From positions 1 through 5,559 of the forward strand of contig CALFGH010000118.1 in assembly GCA_937958315.1 (NCBI GenBank): a DNA stretch of 5,559 nt, read 5' to 3'. Shown piece by piece: positions 1 through 5,559 of this stretch. Source of the DNA: an uncultured Collinsella sp. (lineage in GTDB: Bacteria; Actinomycetota; Coriobacteriia; Coriobacteriales; Coriobacteriaceae). Within the stretch, counting starts at the first letter, position 1. The number at the start of each line of letters is the position of its first letter. A model generated the notes under the pieces. The model made no database searches, was not told where the DNA came from, and worked only from the letters and a program-made list of their open reading frames with translations. The position numbers and the translations under genes were made by a program.

Positions 1-1
1 C

Positions 2-529
2 GACGCGGAGCTCCGCCCGCTCATGGAGGACTTCGGGGGGATGGGCGCGGGCCAGCTTCCCCTAGCCTCGCCGAAGCTGGCGCTGCACCGTGCGCTGCAG
101 TACGCCGTGGAGTTCTGGCCCTACGTCATGAACGTGCTCGAAGACGGGCACCTGGAGCTCTCGAACAACGTCGCCGAGCAGGCCCAGCGAATCTTCGTCG
201 TAGGGCGCAAGAACTGGCTCTTCAGCGATGCGCCACGCGGCGCGCGGGCGTCTGCGGCGATATACAGCGTCACCACCACGGCCAAGGCCAACGGGCTCAA
301 TCCCAGGCTTTACGTCGAGTGGCTGCTGACCGAGATGCCCAACGCCGGCGAGCTCACCGATGAGGTTGTGGACTCGTTCCTGCCATGGTCGGATAGGGTA
401 CCTGAGTCCTGCAAGCTCGACCCAGCCGCTGCCGAGAAGGCCAAAGAGATGCCTGACGACTTCATAATTAACATCGACCCCGATGCGTTCGACGACGAGA
501 TGGCGAACAACGCCGAGGAGGGCCTGTAG
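2..529 (+). CDS. IS66-family transposase, C-terminal part (5' end outside window)
   Basis: DDE transposase of an IS66-type element; the frame is open from base 2, so the protein begins upstream of the window and the ATG at 23 is internal. The family signature is clear: ELSNNVAEQAQRIFVVGRKN, then WLFSDAPRGARASAAIYS and TAKANGLNPRLYVEWLL. In IS66 transposases the Glu of the NNxAE block is the last acidic residue of the catalytic triad, and the GRKNW block and the following helices form the conserved C-terminal end. The usual Arg after that Glu is Gln here (AEQ rather than AER). An acidic tail ends at the TAG at 527-529, 96 bases before the inverted repeat. The two Asp residues of the triad would lie outside the window, so whether the enzyme is intact cannot be told. 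High GC. Family call is firm; the exact element is not identified. Confidence 0.93.
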   Translation, partial: DAELRPLMEDFGGMGAGQLPLASPKLALHRALQYAVEFWPYVMNVLEDGHLELSNNVAEQAQRIFVVGRKNWLFSDAPRGARASAAIYSVTTTAKANGLNPRLYVEWLLTEMPNAGELTDEVVDSFLPWSDRVPESCKLDPAAAEKAKEMPDDFIINIDPDAFDDEMANNAEEGL

Positions 530-545
530 CGACATAGCGGCCTAA

Positions 546-619
546 GGCATACCGCAACGCAAAGATGGAAACGTCCAGGACTTTTCCATCCGTATGCCGG
601 AATGGCCCTGGACGTTTCC
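546..619. repeat. Overlapping subterminal hairpins inside the IS66 right end
   Basis: Three perfect inverted repeats are packed between the transposase stop and the terminal repeat. GGCATAC (546-552) pairs with GTATGCC (592-598). Nested inside, GATGGAA (564-570) pairs with TTCCATC (584-590). GGAAACGTCCAGG (567-579) pairs over 13 bp with CCTGGACGTTTCC (607-619). The 13-bp pairing shares bases with the inner 7-bp stem and crosses the outer one, so the structures exclude each other. No T tract follows, so these are not simple terminators. They may be transposase-binding or folding sites; the role is inferred. Confidence 0.6.
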
Positions 620-624
620 TGCTA

Positions 625-645
625 CGCGGTCATTTTGACGCTTAC
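625..645 (+). repeat. IS66 right terminal inverted repeat
   Basis: Twenty-one bases at the right tip of the element. Its reverse complement matches 2027-2047 at 20 of 21 positions, the one difference being GCGTC here and GCGCC there. The match stops sharply beyond these 21 bases, as expected of the two different ends of one IS type or of related elements. Confidence 0.85.
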
Positions 646-648
646 GCT

Positions 649-1973
649 CTAATGCCTCCACCGCTTGTCGCGGGCGGGGTAGACGATCCAGGCGGATGCG
701 TAGCTTGCGATAAGGCAGACAATGACGCAGACGATGCTTGTCTGGAACCCGAATGAGTCATTGATAACGCCCCAGATTACGCTTGCGAAGCCAATGCCGA
801 TGTCATTGGCGAGCAGGAACAGGGCGTTTGCGGCGCCCCAGCGCTCTGGCGGGGTGTTCTTTACCGCTACGCTTTGATTAAGTGGCAGGCTTATGCCAGT
901 GGCGAGACCATAGAAGATTCCGGACGCCAGGAAGACAGGTTCCCCGTACGGTGCGGCAAGTAGCATAAGGCAGCAGAGGATGCCGCACGCGACGGCTCCG
1001 GTCATTGTTTTGATTGCAGGTACGGTGTCCATGAAATGCTTTGAAATCATGCGAATGATAATCATGCTTACCGCGCTGATGGTGTAGAAGAGACCGGCGT
1101 GGGTATAGCCGAGAGTAGTACCGTACAGACCGGCAAAGAAGACGCCAAAGCCAAAAGTGGGGCACATGATCATCTGTGGGATGGCGCCAGGCAATGCGCG
1201 CGGCTCGAAGATGTTGAATGAGTCACGCAGGGTTCTCTTGGACACCTGGTCGCCTTCAGGACACTTTTCACTGTTAATTGTTTCGGATGTAGTTACTGTG
1301 GTGGAGCTGGGTGCCTGCCCGTCTTTTGAGTCGAGTTCGAGCCGGGTTTCCATTTTGATTCGGTATGCGCTGGAGCTTGGCAGAGTTTGCCATTTACTTT
1401 CATAGCGTGCGTTGAGGGCGATTACAAGCCCTGCAAACCCAACCAGGGCAAGGCCGACATAGAGGTTCGTTGAGGGATCGGTTCCTACTAGGTAAAGTGC
1501 GAAGGCTGGGCCGATGCTCATGGCGATAGCCTGTCCGAGGCCGTGGTATCCAATGCCTTCGCCGAGCCGTTCTTGCGGTAAGACGCTTGCTGCGGCGGTC
1601 GAGGCTGCTGTTGTTGCTGCGCCAAAGCCCACGCCTTGCAGCAAACGGCTGATTGTGAAGAGGGGATGCCCTGAACGACAGCGGACAGTGCTGTTCCTGC
1701 TATGAGGATAGCGATGCCGGCGATGATAACGAGTGAGCACTTGCCGTTGTCGATAACAGGGCCGACGAACAGTCGTGCTAACGCGGCGGCAATGGAGAAG
1801 ACGAGTGCAAGTACGCCGGCAAGGCTCGCACCGTAACCTTGGCCTGCCAGGAAGACGCTGGTTCCACTGTTGAGTCCTTGGCCCATGACGAAGCAACAGA
1901 AGGTCAGCGCGATGATAAGCACGAAAATAAGCGACCACAGCTTCGGATGGTCGTCCTTACCGATATTTGGCAT
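649..1973 (-). pseudogene. MFS transporter, broken by a one-base frameshift
   Basis: Integral membrane major facilitator superfamily protein, probably a drug or metabolite exporter; the substrate cannot be inferred. Start is the ATG at 1973 (MPNIGKDDHPKLW), behind an excellent ribosome site. Residues 1-103 hold the first helices and the loop motif GPVIDNGK (71-78, the GxxxD of MFS motif A). At 1662-1665 the coding strand has CCCC; one more C gives GIPLFTISRLLQGVGFG, which runs into the second frame with the RxxQG motif of helix 4 (R110). The restored protein is 441 residues, a normal MFS size, with a polar central loop (about residues 180-250) between two six-helix halves and end ...RDKRWRH. 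Unrepaired translation stops after about 151 residues. The break is either a mutation or a sequencing slip. IS66 ends flank the gene on both sides. Confidence 0.85.
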
Positions 1974-1978
1974 GAGAA

Positions 1979-1987
1979 CCCTCCTTT
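1979..1987 (-). promoter_or_regulatory. Ribosome binding site of the MFS gene
   Basis: On the minus strand the bases read AAAGGAGGG, a near-perfect anti-16S match, followed by TTCTC and the ATG at 1973. This settles the transporter start against longer in-frame extensions. Confidence 0.8.
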
Positions 1988-2002
1988 GATTCCAATACCC
2001 GT

Positions 2003-2031
2003 ATTCTACGTCTGCAAAAGTGAGATGTAAG
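2003..2031 (-). promoter_or_regulatory. Possible hybrid promoter of the MFS gene with an IS66-borne -35
   Basis: On the minus strand CTTACA (2026-2031, 4 of 6 to TTGACA) lies exactly 17 bases upstream of TAGAAT (2003-2008, 5 of 6 to TATAAT). Five of the six -35 bases are the tip of the IS66 terminus at 2027; the last A is flanking DNA. A small dyad, AATAC-CC-GTATT (1994-2005), overlaps the -10 and could be an operator. The promoter is predicted from sequence only. Confidence 0.45.
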
Positions 2032-2047
2032 CGCCAAAATGACCGCG
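2027..2047 (+). mobile_element. IS66 terminal repeat stub (second element end)
   Basis: GTAAGCGCCAAAATGACCGC at 2027-2046 plus one further base is the inverted counterpart of 625-645 (20/21). The orientation puts the interior of this element to the right. No IS66 gene follows: the sequence changes within a few bases to an ATPase gene fragment. It therefore appears to be a bare terminus left by a deletion or rearrangement. Similarity to the right end stops after 21 bases and the subterminal hairpins are absent, which fits a left end better than an inverted right end. Confidence 0.75.
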
Positions 2048-2048
2048 C

Positions 2049-2777
2049 CTTAACAACCCGCTGGGCTTGAGGCAGAATCATCGCATCGACTTATCCTGGA
2101 AACTGCCTGACGAAGGCGACAGGATGCTTGTCAGCAAGGCGGCAAATCTTAACGAGAGCCAAATCCAAGAGCTTGCAAATCTTCAGCGAGGCGTTGCAGC
2201 AATATATCAGAACGAATGGATCGAACCTGTCCTCTGTCACATCGAACCGCATGAACGCGGCCTAGAGTACTCGCCGACACAGAGCAAGCACAGCGCGAAG
2301 GACAAGGCTTCTTCTGAAGAGCTTCGCTATCTCAACTCTTGTGTGCTTAATCCGTTCAAGCTCGATGAGCCAAGGGAATACAACTTCTGCGACTGTGTGC
2401 ACAAGATGGACATACCTGACTCCATGAAGGCACGCTTGATTGAGATGGCAAGGACTCCTCTGTCCTCGAGGAAGCCACTGTTTGAATGGTGTGCTTATAG
2501 GTATTTCAATATTGGACGCATCCTCGACGACGCCAGGGATTTATCTGCCGACAGCCTCAAAGAGAGGCTTTGCTCCCATCTGCTTTCAAGCTGGAAATTC
2601 GAAGATGACTCCTCACCCGAAAGCTGGGGACCAATCCAATACCTGTTCATTCAGTCGATGCTTAACGCTCATCTCAACGAGCTGAGAAAGAGGGGTACCG
2701 GCATCGAGACAACGGAAAAGGCCTCAGCACTCGCCGAAGTATCAGCGGTCTTATCTCAAACAAGGCCGGTGATCTAA
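2049..2777 (+). pseudogene. HerA/FtsK-like ATPase, C-terminal remnant
   Basis: The frame is open from 2043 (stop TGA at 2040-2042) to TAA at 2775-2777; the only early start is TTG at 2067, with no good ribosome site. The first part, WKLPDEGDRMLVSKAANLNE, then LANLQRGVAAIYQNEWIEP, resembles the stretch after the last core strand of DUF87/HerA-type ATPases, where an arginine-bearing HR/WxLPxxxDR segment is followed by a GxAxxYQNxWxEPVL strand. The Walker A and B parts are missing, so it cannot be an active ATPase. The remaining 180 residues are a helical C-terminal extension rich in Cys, Trp and charged residues that I do not recognise. Truncation coincides with the IS66 terminus just upstream. 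Its TAA touches the ATG of the toxin gene, showing former operon coupling. Family call is by eye and moderate; the truncation is clear. Confidence 0.6.
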
Positions 2778-4054
2778 ATGGCGTTTGAAAATATAGAGCA
2801 ATTAATGCCGGATACGACCGAAACGAGATTGGCCTTTGAGGAGGCGCAACGCACCGTTGCTGATTGTGCAGATGCCGCATGGCGGGATATTTCTTCCGGC
2901 GATGTCCTAACCGCGAGCATTTCAACAGTTCAAGAAGCCGCAGATGACGCCTGGAAAGCATGCGAGCCAACACTCAACGCTGCAGGCGAAACTGTCCGCG
3001 ATGGCGCAAGGAACGGAGCTTATCTTGGCGGCAGGTTCGCACTTGGAGTTGCCGACGTTGGAGAAAACGCATATGTCGGTGTTCAATCGAATATTGAACT
3101 ACTGGCCGAAGACGAAGAAGCAGCGGTGAAAACCGCGCAAACACACGCTGTTGACGATGCAGCCAACGCCTGGGGCGACTTCATGGAAGCCGATGAGCAG
3201 ATACGGGAAATCGGAGACTATGTCGAAACTGGAGGCGAAATCGCCACTGAAGTTGCGCTTGGTGCCGTAGCCGTCACCGCTTCTGCCCCTGCAGCACTCG
3301 CTGCTGGGGCTGTACTCGTTCTTGACGAAATGGGAAAGAGCTTGGAAGCCGGCGCTGAAGACGGTGAGATATCTCAGGAGGATATCGTCGGAGAAGTCGT
3401 TGCGGGAACTGTTACGGCAGCAACGCTTCTTGCCGGACGAGGTCTAAATAACTTTCTTGCCTCAAAGGCAGCAGAATCGGGCGCAAGCTCACGAATTCTG
3501 GATGATGCCGGAAAGGCAATTTACGAAGGCGACCGACTGCTTCCCAATAACGAGTTTGCGATCGACGGCGTGAAGTGTGCAACCGACGATCTCGGGCAGC
3601 TTTACCGCGTTGGCGACGACCTCGTTCCGAACATGAGCTATGAGATCAATGGGTATAAATACGTTACCGATGCAATGGGTAGGGTCGAATCGGCCGAAGG
3701 CTTCTTACAACTAAAGACCCACGAAGGTCGTTTGACCATCAAGGACACTATCCAGTCAATCGGAAAAGGGTTTGAAGAGCTTTTTGATCAAAGAGGCCAT
3801 CTGATTGCCGACCGATTCAATGGATCAAATGGCCTTGAGAATATTGTCGCCATGGGCGGCGAGGTTAACCAAAAGCCTATGCAGCAATCGAGCAAAAATG
3901 CGCCGATGCTTTGGCTGACGGCGCTGAAGTGTTTTTCAAGGTTGAGCCACTTTATGAGGGCGGGTCATTCAGGCCTAGCTCGTTTGCTATCACGGACATT
4001 ATTGACGGCGAAGAGACGGTTACGTTTCTTCTTAACACTGCAAAGGAAATGTAA
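2778..4054 (+). pseudogene. Polymorphic toxin with C-terminal DNA/RNA non-specific endonuclease domain, frameshifted
   Basis: Predicted antibacterial nuclease toxin. ATG at 2778 follows the ATPase stop directly, so it was probably translated by coupling. Residues 1-150 are acidic, Ala-rich helices; 155-182 and 203-221 are Ala/Gly-rich hydrophobic segments; no signal peptide, WXG or clear LXG module is seen. Residues 254-309 hold two 28-residue repeats. The nuclease domain starts near YKYVTDAMGRV (293) and has GHLIADRFNGS (340-350; H341 likely general base), LENIVAM and N364 (likely metal ligand), as in the Endonuclea_NS_2 type found in B. subtilis YeeF. At AAAA (3871-3874) one base is missing: restored, Q365-K366 continue as AYAAIEQKCADALADGAEVF, then VEPLYEGGSFRPSSF, to TAA 4052-4054, giving 425 residues. 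Unrepaired, the frame runs as unrelated basic sequence to TGA at 4059-4061 (427 residues), losing the C-terminal strands. Confidence 0.85.
4042..4047 (+). promoter_or_regulatory. Ribosome binding site of the immunity gene
   Basis: AAAGGA lies 6 bases before the ATG at 4054, inside the end of the toxin gene. Together with the TAATG overlap it supports coupled toxin-immunity translation. Confidence 0.7.
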
Positions 4055-4437
4055 TGAGTGAAAAGAAGATGCTACAAGGGATAGCTTCAATTCTTGAGGA
4101 AACCCTCCCCGAAGACTGGAGCAAGGTCGTGTTTTACGCCGAGTACGCCGAGGGTGCGTTCTCTATTGAGTATTACGTTGCTGGCAGCGGAAAAGACGAC
4201 TTCGTTAAATGCTTTGACCAAAAAGGCGTTTCGAGGGCATCCTTGATGAAAAACTTTATGGCTATCAACAAGTTCATTGAACCTGAAAGGGCCGCGCTTA
4301 AGCCCGAAAAGAGATGGGGATCGATGACGCTTATTCTCCATTCCAACGGCAAGTTCAAAGTTGATTACGACTACTCCGACATGACAGAAAACGCTTACGC
4401 CCGAAAGAAGGCCTGGAAAAAGAAATATCTCGCCTAG
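4054..4437 (+). CDS. YezG/DUF600-family immunity protein
   Basis: Small cytoplasmic protein of 127 residues, predicted to bind and neutralise the nuclease domain encoded just upstream. It has the YezG-family layout: an N-terminal helix, LPEDWSKVVFYAEYAEGAFS (18-37) forming the first strands, a variable acidic middle, and the conserved end WGSMTLILHSNGKFKVDYDY (88-107) followed by a basic helix with W121 and KKKYL. In B. subtilis YezG is the antitoxin of YeeF, whose C-terminal domain is of the same nuclease class, so the pairing here is the expected one. Start ATG overlaps the frame-restored toxin stop by one base (TAATG). The reading frame is intact while both genes upstream are damaged, consistent with retention for protection. 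It is followed after 148 bases by a strong terminator. Confidence 0.88.
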   Translation: MSEKKMLQGIASILEETLPEDWSKVVFYAEYAEGAFSIEYYVAGSGKDDFVKCFDQKGVSRASLMKNFMAINKFIEPERAALKPEKRWGSMTLILHSNGKFKVDYDYSDMTENAYARKKAWKKKYLA

Positions 4438-4456
4438 CAACGAACGGTCTGGGAAA

Positions 4457-4537
4457 TCACCGCAAAGCCACCCGTGCATACTCTTCGAGCGCACGCGTCG
4501 TCGGCAACGTTTCAACCAGCGCGTTTTTGGGAGCCAT
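4457..4537 (-). CDS. Possible 26-residue ORF in the spacer
   Basis: Minus-strand ORF MAPKNALVETLPTTRALEEY followed by ARVALR and TGA, with AGGGG about 6 bases before the ATG. The composition looks protein-like, but the ORF is very short, has an in-frame stop five codons upstream and no recognised relative. It could equally be a chance ORF or debris of a gene lost at the island edge. I see no other gene in 4438-4683. Confidence 0.15.
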   Translation of the reverse strand: MAPKNALVETLPTTRALEEYARVALR

Positions 4538-4630
4538 GCAAACCCCTGTTCAACATTCCTCGGGAGTAATTGCTCTCTATGACGAATGGGATTCCCCATC
4601 GGGGAATCCCATTTTTTGTTGCCGACGACG
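4496..4630. repeat. 13-bp perfect inverted repeat flanking the terminator
   Basis: CGTCGTCGGCAAC (4496-4508) and GTTGCCGACGACG (4618-4630) are exact reverse complements, separated by 109 bases that include the terminator hairpin. The right arm starts at the end of the terminator T run and stops 5 bases before the TATAAT of the next gene. It could be a pair of operators, a recombination scar or coincidence. Confidence 0.5.
4585..4617 (+). terminator. Intrinsic terminator of the toxin-immunity operon
   Basis: AATGGGATTCCCC (4585-4597), loop ATC, GGGGAATCCCATT (4601-4613): a perfect 13-bp stem merging into a T6 run (4612-4617). The T tract is only on the right side, so it acts on rightward transcripts. 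It separates the toxin operon from the DUF1846 gene. Confidence 0.92.
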
Positions 4631-4641
4631 TCCGGTATAAT
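4613..4641 (+). promoter_or_regulatory. Predicted promoter of the DUF1846 gene
   Basis: Perfect TATAAT at 4636-4641. At 17 bases upstream the -35 position reads TTTTTG (4613-4618), a poor match falling in the terminator T run. Transcription would start near 4648, giving a leader of about 36 bases. The -10 is convincing, the -35 is not, so an activator or the inverted-repeat arm within the spacer (4618-4630) may matter. Confidence 0.55.
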
Positions 4642-4683
4642 TTTTCCGTTTACGACGTCGTTCGGAAAGGGATGCCGACCTCT

Positions 4684-5559
4684 ATGCGCCAGGGATTCGA
4701 CAACGAAAAATACATCGAGCTGCAAGCCGCCAACATCAGAAAGCGCATCGCGCAATTCGGCGGCAAACTCTATCTGGAATTCGGAGGCAAGCTCTTCGAC
4801 GACTACCACGCCTCGCGCGTGCTGCCCGGCTTTGAGCCGGACACCAAGTTCCGCATGTTGGAAAGTCTGGTGGACGATGTGGAAATCGTCATCGCCATCA
4901 ACGCCAACCATATCGAAAAAGGCAAGACCCGCGGCGATCTCGGCATCCCGTATGACGAAGACGTACTGCGACTCATCGACGTGTTCCGTTCCCGCGGCTT
5001 CCTCGTCGGCTCCGTAGTGCTCACCCAATACGCCAATCAGCCCGCCGCCGACGCCTACCGCCACCGCCTCGAGCAACTCGGCGTCACCTGCCGCCTGCAC
5101 TACCCGATCGCCGGATACCCGCACGACATCGAACGCATCGTGTCCGATGACGGCTACGGCAGGAACGAGTACATCGAGACCAGCCGACCGCTCGTCGTGG
5201 TCACCGCGCCCGGCCCGGGCTCCGGCAAACTCGCCACGTGCCTGTCTCAGCTGTACCACGAGCACCAGCGCGGCATCGACGCCGGCTATGCCAAATACGA
5301 GACGTTCCCCATCTGGAATCTTCCGCTCAACCATCCGGTCAACATCGCGTACGAGGCTGCCACCGTCGACCTCGACGATGCCAATATCATCGACCCGTTC
5401 CATCTGGAGGCGTACGGCGAGACCACCGTCAACTACAACCGCGACGTCGAAGCATTCCCCGTGCTCAAGGCCATGATGGAGCGCATCATGGGCGAAAGCC
5501 CCTATCAGAGCCCCACCGATATGGGCGTCAACATGGCCGGATACGCCATTGTGGACGAC
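4684..5559 (+). CDS. DUF1846 family protein, N-terminal 292 codons (3' end outside window)
   Basis: A conserved cytoplasmic protein of roughly 500 residues whose function is not settled; here the first 292 codons are open to the window edge with no frame break. Family hallmarks seen in order: GFDNEKY (4-10), FGGKLYLEFGGKLFDDYHAS (24-43) then RVLPGFEPDTK, IAINANHIEKGKTRGDLGI, LHYPIAGYPHDIERIVSD, YIETSRPLVVVTAPGPGSGK with the P-loop-like GPGSGK at 177-182, LATCLSQLYHEH, YETFPIWNLPLNHPVN, and IDPFHLEAYGETTVNYNRDV. Two in-frame ATGs compete, 4672 and 4684. The purine-rich GGAAAGGG (4664-4671) touches 4672 and sits 12 bases from 4684. I chose 4684 because family members usually begin M-x-x-GFDNEKY, but 4672 remains possible. 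GC-rich codon use, clearly above the toxin operon, suggests resident chromosome. Confidence 0.92.
   Translation, partial: MRQGFDNEKYIELQAANIRKRIAQFGGKLYLEFGGKLFDDYHASRVLPGFEPDTKFRMLESLVDDVEIVIAINANHIEKGKTRGDLGIPYDEDVLRLIDVFRSRGFLVGSVVLTQYANQPAADAYRHRLEQLGVTCRLHYPIAGYPHDIERIVSDDGYGRNEYIETSRPLVVVTAPGPGSGKLATCLSQLYHEHQRGIDAGYAKYETFPIWNLPLNHPVNIAYEAATVDLDDANIIDPFHLEAYGETTVNYNRDVEAFPVLKAMMERIMGESPYQSPTDMGVNMAGYAIVDD

Larger units (their letters stand above)
1..645 (+). mobile_element. IS66-family insertion sequence, right end
   Basis: The element enters from the left edge, carries the transposase 3' part, a 96-bp noncoding stretch, and a terminal repeat ending ...GACGCTTAC at 645. IS66 elements characteristically begin GTAAGCG and so end CGCTTAC. 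The boundary at 645 is supported by a near-identical inverted copy of the last 21 bases at 2027-2047. The element abuts the stop codon of the neighbouring transporter gene (649-651). IS66 usually makes 8-bp target duplications; 646-653 (GCTCTAAT) would be one copy, and its partner lies outside the window. Confidence 0.85.

Noticed and set aside
62..535. Minus-strand ORF over the IS66 transposase
   Set aside because: Antisense shadow of a well-recognised transposase frame.
564..590. Hairpin GATGGAA/TTCCATC considered as a terminator for the transposase or MFS gene
   Set aside because: Short AT-rich stem with no T run on the correct side of either strand.
878..1165. Minus-strand ORF of 95 codons rich in Arg and His
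   Set aside because: Lies inside the MFS gene in another frame and has no transporter-like hydrophobicity.
646..2026. MFS gene as cargo inside a single IS66 element
   Set aside because: The termini point the wrong way: both IS interiors lie outside this interval.
3867..3876. Programmed -1 frameshift on CCAAAAG as a designed feature of the toxin
   Set aside because: The P-site codon re-pairs poorly and no downstream stimulatory stem is obvious; a lost base in the A run is the simpler reading.
4087..5403. Long minus-strand ORF of 438 codons
   Set aside because: It is antisense to the immunity gene, the terminator and DUF1846, both of which have clear family motifs; a shadow of GC-rich coding sequence.
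5147..5476. Plus-strand ORF rich in Ser, Thr, Arg and Pro
   Set aside because: Low-complexity out-of-frame reading of the DUF1846 gene.

Overview
The window looks like accessory DNA from a gut-type actinomycete. Bifidobacterium is my best guess and a coriobacterium is the main alternative. This rests on the DUF1846 protein at the right end, on high-GC codon use there and in the IS66 transposase, and on the general look of the genes. It is a judgement by eye and no search was run.

Left (1-645): the right end of an IS66-family insertion sequence, with the C-terminal part of its DDE transposase, a subterminal zone of overlapping hairpins, and the terminal inverted repeat ending at 645. Next (646-2026): one leftward gene for a major facilitator superfamily (MFS) transporter, broken by a one-base loss in a G run. 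Its stop codon lies 3 bases from the IS66 end. Its upstream region stops at a second IS66-type terminus at 2027, which may supply a -35 box for a hybrid promoter.

Middle (2049-4437): a tightly packed rightward operon. It starts with the C-terminal remnant of a HerA/FtsK-like ATPase whose front end is missing at the IS66 terminus. With no gap follows a 425-residue (frame-restored) polymorphic toxin ending in a DNA/RNA non-specific endonuclease domain. One base of overlap later comes a YezG/DUF600-type immunity protein. The toxin frame is broken by one base in an A run within the nuclease domain. Restoring it brings back the rest of the domain and a TAATG overlap with the immunity gene. I read this as a decaying, IS-damaged toxin-immunity locus, once possibly tied to an ATPase that drove export or assembly. 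That ATPase-toxin pairing, with a toxin N-terminus that I do not recognise, is the most interesting part.

Right (4438-5559): a spacer holding a strong rightward intrinsic terminator, a 13-bp inverted repeat around it, and a perfect TATAAT. Then comes the first 292 codons of a DUF1846 protein, which has no frame break and is probably core chromosome. The break between island and chromosome probably lies in this spacer.

Both frame breaks are single-base losses in short homopolymers (G4 at 1662-1665, A4 at 3871-3874), so sequencing error has to be excluded before calling either gene dead.
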